NCBI RefSeq assembly: GCF_016862455.1
Contig: NZ_BOMZ01000108.1
Coordinates: 40,689-104,688, forward strand
DNA length: 64,000 bases
Source of the DNA: Actinoplanes utahensis
GTDB lineage: Bacteria > Actinomycetota > Actinomycetes > Mycobacteriales > Micromonosporaceae
Direction of reading: 5' to 3'
The notes beneath the pieces are model-generated. The model did not search any database. It saw nothing but the letters and a program-made list of their open reading frames with translations, and was not told the origin of the DNA. A program made the position numbers and the translations under genes. How positions within the stretch are numbered: the stretch's first letter is position 1; each line of letters begins with the position of its first letter. This document shows positions 55,317 through 63,949 of this stretch, one piece after another.

Positions 55317-55823
55317 TCATGGTCCCGTCGCGGCGACTCGGGCCCCGGCGCGCCGGGGGTGTGGCACCGCCCGCAGCCGTGCCGCCGTGTAATGGCCCAG
55401 CGCGCCCAGGTCCACGCCGGCCACCTCGCCCAGCCAGTGCCGCTCGCCCGGCACGAACCGGGCCGGCGCGTCGGCCTGCTGCAGCAGCACGTGGGTGGCG
55501 TCGGCGATCACCGCCACCACCCGCAGCGCCAGCTCGTTCTGGCCGAGCCAGCCGTCCCGCATCAGCGCCCGGCCGACCCGGTGGCTGCCACGGCCCTCCT
55601 GATAGGCCGCCCGCCAGGTCTGCGGGGTAAGCCGCCCGGAGCCGACCAGACGTTCGCCGATGCCTTCGCAGGCGGGTGACTCGGCGTAGGCGATGCGTCC
55701 GGCGATCAGGTAGAGCACCCCGCCCGGGGTGCCGCCGACGTGCAGCGCGCCGGTACGTCCCGACTCGCCCAGTTCGGTGAGCAGGCGCCGCATCGATGCG
55801 GTCGCCGATGAACCTGGAATCAC
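55317..55823 (-). CDS. DUF4388-type protein A
   Basis: The 168-residue protein is the first gene of the roadblock cassette. Key motifs are SGRTGALHVGGTPGGVLYL, IAYAESPACEGIGERLVGSGRL, HRVGRALMRDGWLGQNELAL and RHWLGEVAGVDL. All have counterparts in the 53699-54769 protein (RVGRLLVEQGHLTQGELEL, MHWLGPVVHI). GTG 55823 has AGGA nine bases upstream; an ATG ten codons later is another option. DUF4388 proteins commonly pair with roadblock or GTPase genes, but function is not established. Confidence 0.75.
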   Translation of the reverse strand: MIPGSSATASMRRLLTELGESGRTGALHVGGTPGGVLYLIAGRIAYAESPACEGIGERLVGSGRLTPQTWRAAYQEGRGSHRVGRALMRDGWLGQNELALRVVAVIADATHVLLQQADAPARFVPGERHWLGEVAGVDLGALGHYTAARLRAVPHPRRAGARVAATGP

Positions 55824-55943
55824 GGTTCGTCATCCTGAACCCCCCATCGAGGGCCGTCGTCGCACGGCCGGTGCGCTGTTCTGTCCGGTTCACCCGGCCG
55901 GATCGCGTAACATGATCGCCATATGTCTATTTCGGGAGGACTC

Positions 55944-56294
55944 GTGCCCAGTCGCTGGGAGCAGGTCGTGGTGGACGCGCAGGACCCGGCCCGGCTGGGC
56001 CGGTGGTGGGCCGAGGCGCTGGGCTACGTGATCGTCGACGAGTCCGCCGACGAGGTGGAGATCCGGCGTACCCCCGACGAGCTGCCCGGCCTGCTGTTCG
56101 GCGTCAACAACGACGTCAAGCGGGGGAAGAACCGGCTGCACATCGACCTGCGCCCGGACGACCAGCAGGCCGAGGTGGAGCGCCTGGTCGGCATGGGCGC
56201 CCGCCACGTCGACATCGGCCAGACCGACGACGTGCCCTGGATCGTCCTCGCCGACCCCGAGGGCAACGAGTTCTGCGTGCTGAGCGCGCGTTAG
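55944..56294 (+). CDS. VOC (glyoxalase-like) family protein
   Basis: The 116-residue protein has the VOC beta-alpha-beta-beta-beta pattern: WEQVVVDAQDPARLGRWWAEALGY, RLHIDLRPDDQQAEVERL and WIVLADPEGNEFCVL. Such proteins include glyoxalases and drug-binding dioxygenase relatives; substrate unknown. GTG 55944 is preceded by GGGAGGA; an ATG at 55923 in frame lacks one but sits at the likely transcription start (TAACAT at 55908-55913). dgt follows eight bases later. Confidence 0.85.
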   Translation: MPSRWEQVVVDAQDPARLGRWWAEALGYVIVDESADEVEIRRTPDELPGLLFGVNNDVKRGKNRLHIDLRPDDQQAEVERLVGMGARHVDIGQTDDVPWIVLADPEGNEFCVLSAR

Positions 56295-56302
56295 TTCAGC
56301 TC

Positions 56303-57526
56303 ATGGGGATCATGATCGCCGCCGAGGGCCGGAGGTGGGCGGCCGAGCCCGCCAAGGACAGTGGGTACGGGCGTACCCCGTACCAGCGGGACCGGGCCCG
56401 GGTGCTGCACTCGGCCGCGTTCCGCCGGCTCGCCGCCAAGACCCAGGTGCACACCGCCGGGTCGGACGACTTCCTGCGGACCCGGCTCACCCACTCGCTC
56501 GAGGTCGCGCAGATCTCCCGGGAGATGGGCGCCCGCCTCGGCTGCGATCCCGACGTGGTGGACGTCGCGGGGCTGGCCCACGACCTCGGCCACCCGCCGT
56601 TCGGGCACAACGGGGAGGCCGCGCTGGACGCCGTGGCCGGACCGTGTGGCGGTTTCGAGGGCAACGCGCAGACCCTGCGGGTGATCACCCGGCTGGAGGC
56701 GAAGGTTCCCGGCGCCGGTCTCAACCTGACCCGGGCCACCCTCGACGCCTGCTCCAAGTACCCGTGGTTCCGCAAGCCCGGCTACCGCAAGTTCGGCGTC
56801 TACGCCGACGACCGGCCGGTCTTCGAGTGGCTGCGGGACGGGCGTGACGACGAGCGCCGCTGCCTGGAGGCGCAGGTGATGGACTGGGCCGACGACGTCG
56901 CCTACTCGGTGCACGACGTCGAGGACGGCGTGCACGGCGGCTACATCGATCTGCGTACGCTGCTGGCCGATCCGGACGAGCGGGCCGCGCTCTGCGTCGA
57001 CGTCGCCGCCACCTACTCCGGCGAGACCTGTGACGAACTGGGCGGCGCCCTCGATCAGCTGCTCGCCGACCCGGCCGTGGCGGCGGTCGCCGATTACGAC
57101 GGCGGGTACACCGCCCTGACCGCCCTCAAACGGATGACGAGTGTGCTGACCGGCCGGTTCGTCGCGTCCGCGGTCGGCGCCACCCAGGGGCATCACGGCA
57201 CCGGACCGCTGCGCCGGTACGACGCCGACCTGATCGTCCCGCGCGCCGTCCGGAACCAGTGTGCGCTGCTCAAGGGCATGGCCTACCGGTACGTCATGCG
57301 GTCCAGGGCGGCCGAGGACTGGTACGAGCAGCAGCGGACGATCCTGACCGAATTGGTTCAGGCGCTCACCCGTACCCCGGAGAGGTTGGATCCGCTCTTC
57401 CGCCCGTTGCATGCGGCCGCCGAGGACGACGCGGCACGCCTGCGGGTGGTGATCGACCAGGTCGCCTCGCTGACCGACCACGCCGCCGTGGCCTGGCATC
57501 GGGCGGTCGTCGGGACACGCGGCTGA
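56303..57526 (+). CDS. dgt: Deoxyguanosinetriphosphate triphosphohydrolase-like protein
   Basis: The 407-residue HD-domain protein has HSAAFRRLAAKTQVHT, TRLTHSLEVAQISRE and the metal-binding LAHDLGHPPFGHNGE (His-Asp pair, about residues 92-106). QVMDWADDVAYSVHDVEDG gives the last Asp ligand. Dgt family enzymes hydrolyse dNTPs to deoxynucleoside and triphosphate. ATG 56303 lies after TAGTTC. The dgt-dnaG order is conserved in actinobacteria. Confidence 0.93.
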   Translation: MGIMIAAEGRRWAAEPAKDSGYGRTPYQRDRARVLHSAAFRRLAAKTQVHTAGSDDFLRTRLTHSLEVAQISREMGARLGCDPDVVDVAGLAHDLGHPPFGHNGEAALDAVAGPCGGFEGNAQTLRVITRLEAKVPGAGLNLTRATLDACSKYPWFRKPGYRKFGVYADDRPVFEWLRDGRDDERRCLEAQVMDWADDVAYSVHDVEDGVHGGYIDLRTLLADPDERAALCVDVAATYSGETCDELGGALDQLLADPAVAAVADYDGGYTALTALKRMTSVLTGRFVASAVGATQGHHGTGPLRRYDADLIVPRAVRNQCALLKGMAYRYVMRSRAAEDWYEQQRTILTELVQALTRTPERLDPLFRPLHAAAEDDAARLRVVIDQVASLTDHAAVAWHRAVVGTRG

Positions 57527-57580
57527 GGCGCGGCCGACCCTGCTGGCGGACGGCCGATCGCGCGAGGCAGGATGTATGCC

Positions 57581-59437
57581 GTGGCGGGCAGGGTCAAGGA
57601 CGAGGACATCGCACTGGTCCGCGACCGGACCTCGATCATCGACGTGATCAGCGATACGGTGACGCTCCGGTCGGCCGGCGGCGGCAACATGAAGGGGCTG
57701 TGCCCCTTCCACGACGAGAAGACGCCCTCCTTCAACGTCTCGCCGGCCCGTAACGTGTATTTCTGTCACGGGTGCGGGCAGGGCGGGGACGCGATCAAGT
57801 TCCTGATGGACGCGGAGCATCTGTCGTTCATCGAGTCGGTGGAGCGGCTCGCCGGCAAGGCCGGCATCCAGCTGCGCTACGACACCGACACCGGGCCCTC
57901 CACGCCGCGGCCGCAGATCGGACAGAAACAGCGGCTGATCGCCGCACACGCCGCCGCTGTCGCGTTCTACCGTGACCAGCTCGGCTCGCCGGGAGCGCGC
58001 AAGGCGCGGGAGTTCCTGGCCGAGCGGGGGTTCGGGCGGGACGCGGCGGAGCGGTACGGCTGTGGCTTCGCCCCGGACACCTGGGACGCGCTCGGCAAGC
58101 ACCTGCGGCTCAAGGGTTTCACCGCCGAGGAGCTGATCACGGCCGGGTTGTGCAAGCAGGCCCGGTCCGGCTCGCTGATCGACCGGTTCCGGCGGCGGCT
58201 GCTCTGGCCGATCAAGGACGTGACCGGCGACGTGATCGGGTTCGGCGCGCGGAAGCTGTTCGACGACGACGACGGCCCGAAGTACCTGAACACCCCCGAG
58301 ACGCCGATCTACAAGAAATCGCACGTGCTGTACGGGCTTGACCACGCGAAACGGGAGATCGCCAAGCGTGGCCGGGCGGTGATCGTCGAGGGGTACACCG
58401 ACGTGATGGCCTGTCACGAGGCGGGCGAGCCGACCGCGGTGGCGACCTGCGGCACGGCGTTCGGGGTGGATCACATCCAGGTGCTGCGGCGGCTGCTGAT
58501 GGACAGCGACAGCTTCACCGGCGAGATCATCTACACCTTCGACGGGGACGCGGCCGGGCAGAAGGCGGCGCTGCGGGCGTTCGAGGAGGATCAGCGCTTC
58601 GTCGGGCGTACCTTCATCGCGGTCTCGCCGGACAACATGGATCCCTGTGAGCTGCGGCTGGCCCGCGGCGATCTGGCGGTCCGCGACATGATCGCGGGCC
58701 GGGAGCCGCTCGTCGACTTCGCCCTGCGCCAGACCATCGCCCGCTTCGACCTGGACACGGTGGAGGGCCGGGTGGAGGCGATGCGGCGTGCCGCGCCTCT
58801 GGTCGCCAAGATCAAGGACCGGGAGAAGCGCCCGGAGTACGCCCGGAAGCTCGCCGGCGACCTCGGCATGGACCTGGAGCCCGTCCAGCGGGCCGTCCGC
58901 GCCGCCCAGGCCGGCAACGAGGCGCGCGCCGAGAGGAGCTCCGGCTCGGTGCACAGCACCCAGCGCCTGGCCGAGCGGGAGGCCCTGAAACTCGCTCTGC
59001 AGTGCCCGGGCCTGGCCGGGTCGATGTTCGACACGCTTGCTCCGGAGGACTTCGGCGACGAGATCCTGCGTTCGATCCGGGTCGCGATCGCGGCCGTCGG
59101 CGGGACCGCCGCGGCGATCAGCGGCGCCAACTGGATCGAGGCGGTCCGGGACGCGGCCGAGGATCTGGGCGCCAAGGCCATGGTGGGCGAGCTGTCCGTG
59201 GAGCCGTTGCGGGCCGACCGCGAGGCCGACCCCTCCTATGTCTCGCAGCAGGTGGCCCGGCTCCAGCTGCCCCGGGTGATGGCCCGGATCCAAGACATCA
59301 AGTCCAAGATCCAGAGGATGAACCCGGTCAAGAACCGGGACGAGTACTTCGCGCTGGCGGGCGAGCTGTTCCCCCTGGAACAACATGCGAAGGCGCTCCG
59401 GCAGGCGGCGTTCTCCTACGACTCGGCGCACGGATGA
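57581..59437 (+). CDS. dnaG: DNA primase
   Basis: The 618-residue primase has the N-terminal zinc finger (CPFHDEKTPSF...CHGCG, about residues 37-63). The TOPRIM catalytic region follows, with VIVEGYTDVMA (Glu) and IYTFDGDAAGQKA (Asp pair), then the helicase-binding C-terminal domain. It synthesises RNA primers for replication. The GTG at 57581 is used because AGGA lies eight bases upstream; the ATG at 57572 is too close to it. The stop overlaps the next ATG. Confidence 0.95.
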   Translation: MAGRVKDEDIALVRDRTSIIDVISDTVTLRSAGGGNMKGLCPFHDEKTPSFNVSPARNVYFCHGCGQGGDAIKFLMDAEHLSFIESVERLAGKAGIQLRYDTDTGPSTPRPQIGQKQRLIAAHAAAVAFYRDQLGSPGARKAREFLAERGFGRDAAERYGCGFAPDTWDALGKHLRLKGFTAEELITAGLCKQARSGSLIDRFRRRLLWPIKDVTGDVIGFGARKLFDDDDGPKYLNTPETPIYKKSHVLYGLDHAKREIAKRGRAVIVEGYTDVMACHEAGEPTAVATCGTAFGVDHIQVLRRLLMDSDSFTGEIIYTFDGDAAGQKAALRAFEEDQRFVGRTFIAVSPDNMDPCELRLARGDLAVRDMIAGREPLVDFALRQTIARFDLDTVEGRVEAMRRAAPLVAKIKDREKRPEYARKLAGDLGMDLEPVQRAVRAAQAGNEARAERSSGSVHSTQRLAEREALKLALQCPGLAGSMFDTLAPEDFGDEILRSIRVAIAAVGGTAAAISGANWIEAVRDAAEDLGAKAMVGELSVEPLRADREADPSYVSQQVARLQLPRVMARIQDIKSKIQRMNPVKNRDEYFALAGELFPLEQHAKALRQAAFSYDSAHG

Positions 59438-59982
59438 GGTGGCCCTTGACGATGTTCGAGTTCCTCCGGCGGCGTCCCCGGCTGCCGGCCGCGTCCCGGC
59501 CCCCGCTGGCCGACGGCGAACGCGTCCTGGCGTGGTGCCCGGTCGCCGACTCGGCGGACGTGGTGGTCGCCACCAACCACGGGCTCTGGCTGCCCGGCGT
59601 CGCCGGCCGGCTGGGCTGGCACGAGGTGCACAAGGCGGCCTGGTCCGGGCGGGAGCTGCGGATCACGCCGGCCGAGGTCGCCGAGGAGCGGGACGGGTAC
59701 ACCGTGCTGGTGGACGCGCCGGTGGTGTCGTTCCTCCTGCTGGAGCCGGCGGAGCTGCCGGACCAGGTGCGGGCCCGGGTGACCCGGTCGGTGGCGTACA
59801 CCGCGCACCACCCGCTCCCCGAGGGCGCGGTCCGGGTGGTCGGCCGCCGGGTGGCCGGGCGCGACGGGCTCAGCTGGGCGGTCCGGTACGACTCCGGCAC
59901 CCCGGTGGACAGCGAGCCGGTGGTCCTGGCGACCGGGGAACTGGTGGGCGCGGCGCGGGATTCTGTCGTACCCCCTCCGTAG
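59434..59982 (+). CDS. Hypothetical protein downstream of dnaG
   Basis: The 182-residue soluble protein (FEFLRRRPRLPA, then GERVLAWCPVADSADVVVATNHGLWLP) looks like a compact beta-rich domain often encoded after dnaG in actinobacteria. No function is known. It shares ATGA with the dnaG stop. An alternative start (ATG 59452) lies six codons in. The ABC exporter operon begins 10 bases after its stop, with its own -10 inside the end of this gene. Confidence 0.72.
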   Translation: MRWPLTMFEFLRRRPRLPAASRPPLADGERVLAWCPVADSADVVVATNHGLWLPGVAGRLGWHEVHKAAWSGRELRITPAEVAEERDGYTVLVDAPVVSFLLLEPAELPDQVRARVTRSVAYTAHHPLPEGAVRVVGRRVAGRDGLSWAVRYDSGTPVDSEPVVLATGELVGAARDSVVPPP

Positions 59983-59985
59983 GGT
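59980..59985 (+). promoter_or_regulatory. -10 hexamer of the ABC exporter operon
   Basis: TAGGGT ends seven bases before the GTG at 59993, which fits a leaderless mRNA. It covers the stop codon of the preceding gene. Confidence 0.5.
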
Positions 59986-59992
59986 CGCGAGG

Positions 59993-60916
59993 GTGAACTC
60001 CCTCATCCACGCGCGCGGTCTGGTCAAACGGTTCGACGGGTTCACCGCGGTCGACGGCATCGACGTCGACGTGCGGCCCGGCGAGGCGTTCGGGTTCCTC
60101 GGGCCCAACGGCGCGGGCAAGAGCTCCACCATGCGCATGATCGGCTGCGTCTCCCCACCCAGCGACGGCGTGCTGCGCATCCTCGGCATGGACCCGCGGC
60201 GGGACGGCCCGGCGATCCGGGCCCGGCTCGGCGTCTGCCCACAGCTGGACAACCTCGATCCCGAGCTGACCGTGCGCGAGAACCTGACGACCTATGCCCG
60301 GTTCTTCGGCATCCCGCGCAAGGTGGCCCGGGCCCGGGCCACCGAGCTGCTCGACTTCGTGCAGCTGGGGGAGCGGGCCGGCAGCCGGGTCGACCCGCTG
60401 TCCGGCGGGATGAAACGGCGGCTCACCATCGCCCGGGCGCTGATCAACGAGCCCGACCTGGTGCTGCTCGACGAGCCGACCACCGGTCTCGACCCCCAGG
60501 CCCGGCATCTGGTGTGGGAGCGGCTGTTCCGGCTGAAGCAGCAGGGCGTCACGCTGGTGCTGACCACGCACTACATGGATGAGGCCGAGCAGCTGTGCGA
60601 CCGGCTCGTGGTGATGGACGGCGGCCGCATCGTGGCCGAGGGCTCCCCGCGCGAGCTGATCGCGGCCCACTCCACCCGTGAGGTGGTCGAGCTGCGGTTC
60701 CCCACCGAGGACCAGGGCGCCTATGCGGACGAGCTGAAGGGCATCGGCGAGCGGATCGAGGTGCTGCCCGACCGGATCCTGCTCTATGTGGCCGACGGCG
60801 ACGACGCGCTGGCCGAGGTGCACCGGCGCTCGCTGACCCCGGTGGGCTCGCTGGCCCGCCGCAGCAGCCTGGAGGACGTGTTCCTGCGCCTCACCGGCCG
60901 CACCCTGGTGGACTGA
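59993..60916 (+). CDS. ABC exporter ATPase (DrrA-type)
   Basis: The 307-residue ATPase has Walker A LGPNGAGKSS (about 40-49), signature PLSGGMKRRLTIARALI, Walker B LVLLDEPTTGLDP and the switch His in TTHYMDEAEQ. A C-terminal domain of about 80 residues is typical of drug/lipid exporters. Two permease genes follow within 25 bases, so this is an A2B1B2-type exporter. Substrate is unknown; no drug biosynthesis genes lie nearby. Confidence 0.92.
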   Translation: MNSLIHARGLVKRFDGFTAVDGIDVDVRPGEAFGFLGPNGAGKSSTMRMIGCVSPPSDGVLRILGMDPRRDGPAIRARLGVCPQLDNLDPELTVRENLTTYARFFGIPRKVARARATELLDFVQLGERAGSRVDPLSGGMKRRLTIARALINEPDLVLLDEPTTGLDPQARHLVWERLFRLKQQGVTLVLTTHYMDEAEQLCDRLVVMDGGRIVAEGSPRELIAAHSTREVVELRFPTEDQGAYADELKGIGERIEVLPDRILLYVADGDDALAEVHRRSLTPVGSLARRSSLEDVFLRLTGRTLVD

Positions 60917-60917
60917 G

Positions 60918-61676
60918 ATGACCGCCGCGACCTACGTCTTCGAGTACCACCTGGTCAACTACCGCCGCACCTGGCGGGCCACCGTGCTGTCCTCGGTGGT
61001 GCTGCCGCTGCTCACCATGCTCGGGTTCGGCCTCGGCGTCGGCGCGTTCGTGACCGGTGACGTGCAGGGCTTCTCCTATCTGGAGTGGATGGTCCCCGGC
61101 CTGATCGCCACCACCGCCGTGCAGACCGCCGTCGGCGAGGCGACCTGGCCGGTGATGAGCGGCTTCGCGTGGGTGAAGAGCTATTTCGCGCAGGCCGCCG
61201 CGCCGCTGCGGGCCGGTGACATCCTCGGCGGGCACCTGGCCTTCATGCTGTTCCGGGTGCTGCTCAGCGTCGCCTCGTTCCTGCTGGTGGCGCTGCTGTT
61301 CGGGGCGATCCGGTCGCCCGGGGCGGTGGCCGTCCTGCCGATCGCGGCGCTGCTCGGGTTCGCCACCGCGGCGCCGGCCGCGGCCTACACCGCGTCGGTG
61401 ACCAGCGACATGTTCCTGGCCGTGCTGTTCCGTTTCGTGGTGCTGCCGATGTCGCTGTTCTCCGGGGTGTTCTTCCCGATCGAGTCGCTGCCCGGGGCGC
61501 TGCGCTGGATCGCCCATGTGCTGCCGCTCTGGCACGGGGTGGACCTGTGCCGGACCGCCGTCCTGGGCCTCGACCCCGGTCCCGGAGCCGTGTGGCACGT
61601 GCTCTACCTGCTGCTCTGGGGCGTGGCCGGCTGGTTCCTGGCGGTGTGGCGTTACCGGCGGCGGCTGGTGTTCTGA
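60918..61676 (+). CDS. ABC-2 type exporter permease
   Basis: The 252-residue membrane protein has six helices and the ABC-2 permease pattern: YHLVNYRRTWRATVLSSVVLPLLTMLGFG opens it in two parts, and LPMSLFSGVFFPIESLPGAL (about 178-197) ends the core. It starts one base after the ATPase stop. It pairs with the second permease to form a heterodimeric channel. Confidence 0.9.
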   Translation: MTAATYVFEYHLVNYRRTWRATVLSSVVLPLLTMLGFGLGVGAFVTGDVQGFSYLEWMVPGLIATTAVQTAVGEATWPVMSGFAWVKSYFAQAAAPLRAGDILGGHLAFMLFRVLLSVASFLLVALLFGAIRSPGAVAVLPIAALLGFATAAPAAAYTASVTSDMFLAVLFRFVVLPMSLFSGVFFPIESLPGALRWIAHVLPLWHGVDLCRTAVLGLDPGPGAVWHVLYLLLWGVAGWFLAVWRYRRRLVF

Positions 61677-61697
61677 GATGACCGGAGGTGTGGCGAC

Positions 61698-62507
61698 GTG
61701 CTGACCGTGATGCTGCCCCGGCTGGCGGGCCTCAGTGGCGCCGGGCGCCGTTCGGCCGCGGTGGCCGGGCGTAACGTGTCGGCGCTCAAACCGGCGTACT
61801 GGCTGGTGATGCTCGGCGGCCTGCTCGACCCGGTGTTCTACCTGTTCTCCATCGGCATCGGGGTGGGCTCGCTGGTCGGGGAGATCCCGCTGCCCGGCGG
61901 CCAGACCATCGGGTACGCCGAGTTCGTGGCCCCGGCGATGCTCGCGGCGTCGGCGATGAGCGGGGCGATCGTCGAGACCACCTTCAACTTCTTCGGGAAG
62001 ATGAAGTTCATGCGGCTGTACGAGGGCATGCTCGCCACCCCCGTCCGGCCGATCGAGATCGCGCTGGGTGAGCTGGGCTGGGCGATGCTGCGGGGCAGCC
62101 TCTACTCGGCCGTCTTCCTGGCGATCATGGTCGCGATGGATCTGACCAGCCCGCTGCGGGCGCTCGCCGCCTTCCCGGCGACGGTCCTGGTCGGCTTCGC
62201 GTTCGGCGCGCTCGGCATGGCCATCGCGACACTGATCCGCAGCTGGCAGGACTTCGACATGATCGGCGCCGGCCAGTTCGCGCTGTTCCTGTTCTCCGGC
62301 ACCTTCGTCCCGGCCACCACCTATCCGGCTGCGCTCCGCTGGCTGGTCGAGATCACCCCGCTGTACCGCGCGGTCGATCTGATCCGCGGCATCAGCCTCG
62401 GCACGGTCGGCCCTGTCCAGCTGCTCGACGTGCTCTACCTGCTGGCGCTGACCGCCGGGGGCCTGGCCGTCGCCGGCCGCCGGATGGAGCGGCTGCTGTG
62501 CCGCTGA
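61698..62507 (+). CDS. ABC-2 type exporter permease
   Basis: The 269-residue permease has six membrane helices. Its end includes LFLFSGTFVPATTYPAAL (about 197-214), typical of DrrB-type permeases. GGAGGT lies nine bases before GTG 61698. It is distantly related to the previous permease and closes the operon. Confidence 0.9.
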   Translation: MLTVMLPRLAGLSGAGRRSAAVAGRNVSALKPAYWLVMLGGLLDPVFYLFSIGIGVGSLVGEIPLPGGQTIGYAEFVAPAMLAASAMSGAIVETTFNFFGKMKFMRLYEGMLATPVRPIEIALGELGWAMLRGSLYSAVFLAIMVAMDLTSPLRALAAFPATVLVGFAFGALGMAIATLIRSWQDFDMIGAGQFALFLFSGTFVPATTYPAALRWLVEITPLYRAVDLIRGISLGTVGPVQLLDVLYLLALTAGGLAVAGRRMERLLCR

Positions 62508-62587
62508 CATGGCCCCGAAGGGTCGCGGACGGGACGGAAGGTTAGGGAAAGCGTGACGGAGGGCAACTGACGTGTAGGCCGTCTGCG

Positions 62588-62612
62588 CACGTCGTGGTGG
62601 GGACACGACGTG
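62588..62612. promoter_or_regulatory. Inverted repeat upstream of the YihY gene
   Basis: CACGTCGTG and CACGACGTG are exact reverse complements around seven bases, 46 bases before the ATG at 62658. It may be an operator. Confidence 0.4.
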
Positions 62613-62657
62613 TGGACCGGCCGGGAGCCATCGCTTCGGACCGGAGGGAACCCCACC

Positions 62658-63782
62658 ATGAAACTTTTCCACAAGGCTGACGAGACGTCGTCACACGCCG
62701 CCGGTCCGGACGACCGGGAGGCAGCCGAGGCGCGCCGTCAGGGAAACACCGACTACGACGTGGCCGCGGCGGCCACGGCGCGGACCGGAGAGGACCGCGA
62801 CGTGGATCTCTCCGCGCCGGGGCCGGACGCCGGGCCGGACAGTCCCACCCAGCTCAAGGGCAAAGGCATCCTCGCCGCCCTGAAACGCACGTTCAAACAG
62901 TTCTCCGACGACAACATCTCGGACTGGGCGGCCGCGCTCACCTACTACGGCATCCTGTCGATCTTCCCGGGTGTCCTGGTGATCGTGTCGCTGCTCGGCA
63001 TGATCGGCAACGACGGTCAGCAGACCGTGCGGGACGCGGTCAGCGAGATCGCGCCCAGCGCGAAACTCCAGGAGTTCGTCGAGCTGGTGCTGGGTCAGGT
63101 CCAGGGCACCGGCAAGGCCGGACTGGCGGCGATCATCGGTCTGGTGGTGGCGTTCTGGTCCGCGTCCGGCTACATCGCGGCGTTCATGCGCGCGTCCAAC
63201 TCGATCTACGACGTGCCGGAAGGCCGGCCCATCTGGAAGACCCTGCCGATCCGGGTCGGCGTCACCGCTCTCGTCGGCGTCATGCTGATCGCCTCCGCGG
63301 CCATCGTCATCTTCACCGGTGAACTGTCCCAGGTCGTCGGGGAGAAGATCGGCCTCAGCGGCGTCTTCGTCACCACCTGGAACATCGTCAAGTGGCCGGT
63401 GCTGGTCATGCTGATCAGCCTGATGTTCGCGGTCCTGTACTGGGCCTCGCCGAACGCGAAGACCGGCGGTTTCCGCTGGGTCAGCCCGGGCGGCATCTTC
63501 GCGGTCGTGCTGTGGGTGGCGGCCTCCGCGGCGTTCGCGCTGTACCTGGCCAACTTCGCCAACTACAACGCGACGTACGGCACGCTCGGTGGTGTCATCG
63601 CCTTCCTCGTCTGGCTCTGGATCTCCAACATGGCGATCCTGCTCGGCGCGGAACTCGACGCGGAACTCGAGCGCGGCCGGGCGATCGCGGCCGGCCACCC
63701 CGCCGACGACGAGCCCTTCCTCGAACTGCGTGACACCCGCAAGCTCAAGAAGGGCAGCGAGCGTGGCCTGAGCGAGGGCTGA
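62658..63782 (+). CDS. YihY/BrkB family inner-membrane protein
   Basis: The 374-residue protein has a hydrophilic N-terminus (about 1-90, Asp/Ala/Arg-rich), then six membrane helices (about 97-330) with the YihY pattern: NISDWAAALTYYGILSIFPG, FWSASGYIAAFMRASNSIYD and NYNATYGTLGGVIAFLVWLWIS. The C-terminus is charged. Members were once called ribonuclease BN by mistake; function is unknown. GGAGGG precedes ATG 62658. A dyad lies upstream and a terminator downstream. Confidence 0.9.
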   Translation: MKLFHKADETSSHAAGPDDREAAEARRQGNTDYDVAAAATARTGEDRDVDLSAPGPDAGPDSPTQLKGKGILAALKRTFKQFSDDNISDWAAALTYYGILSIFPGVLVIVSLLGMIGNDGQQTVRDAVSEIAPSAKLQEFVELVLGQVQGTGKAGLAAIIGLVVAFWSASGYIAAFMRASNSIYDVPEGRPIWKTLPIRVGVTALVGVMLIASAAIVIFTGELSQVVGEKIGLSGVFVTTWNIVKWPVLVMLISLMFAVLYWASPNAKTGGFRWVSPGGIFAVVLWVAASAAFALYLANFANYNATYGTLGGVIAFLVWLWISNMAILLGAELDAELERGRAIAAGHPADDEPFLELRDTRKLKKGSERGLSEG

Positions 63783-63825
63783 CCCGCTTGTCCGCTTCAC
63801 CCGCGCACCGCCCTTACGTGCGCAC

Positions 63826-63865
63826 CACGAAGAAGCCCGGAGCCGCCCCTCCGGGCTTCTTCGTG
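63826..63865 (+). terminator. Hairpin terminator of the YihY gene
   Basis: A perfect 16-bp stem (CACGAAGAAGCCCGGA with its complement) and an eight-base loop lie 43 bases past the stop. The descending arm ends in CTTCTTCGTG, giving some U-content. Confidence 0.8.
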
Positions 63866-63949
63866 CCCGCAGTCGGGGGAGTGTCGGTACAGGGGATGTC
63901 ACGTCCCGTCCGGCCCGGAACTGTCCGCCGGCCAGCGGGGTTACTTCCG

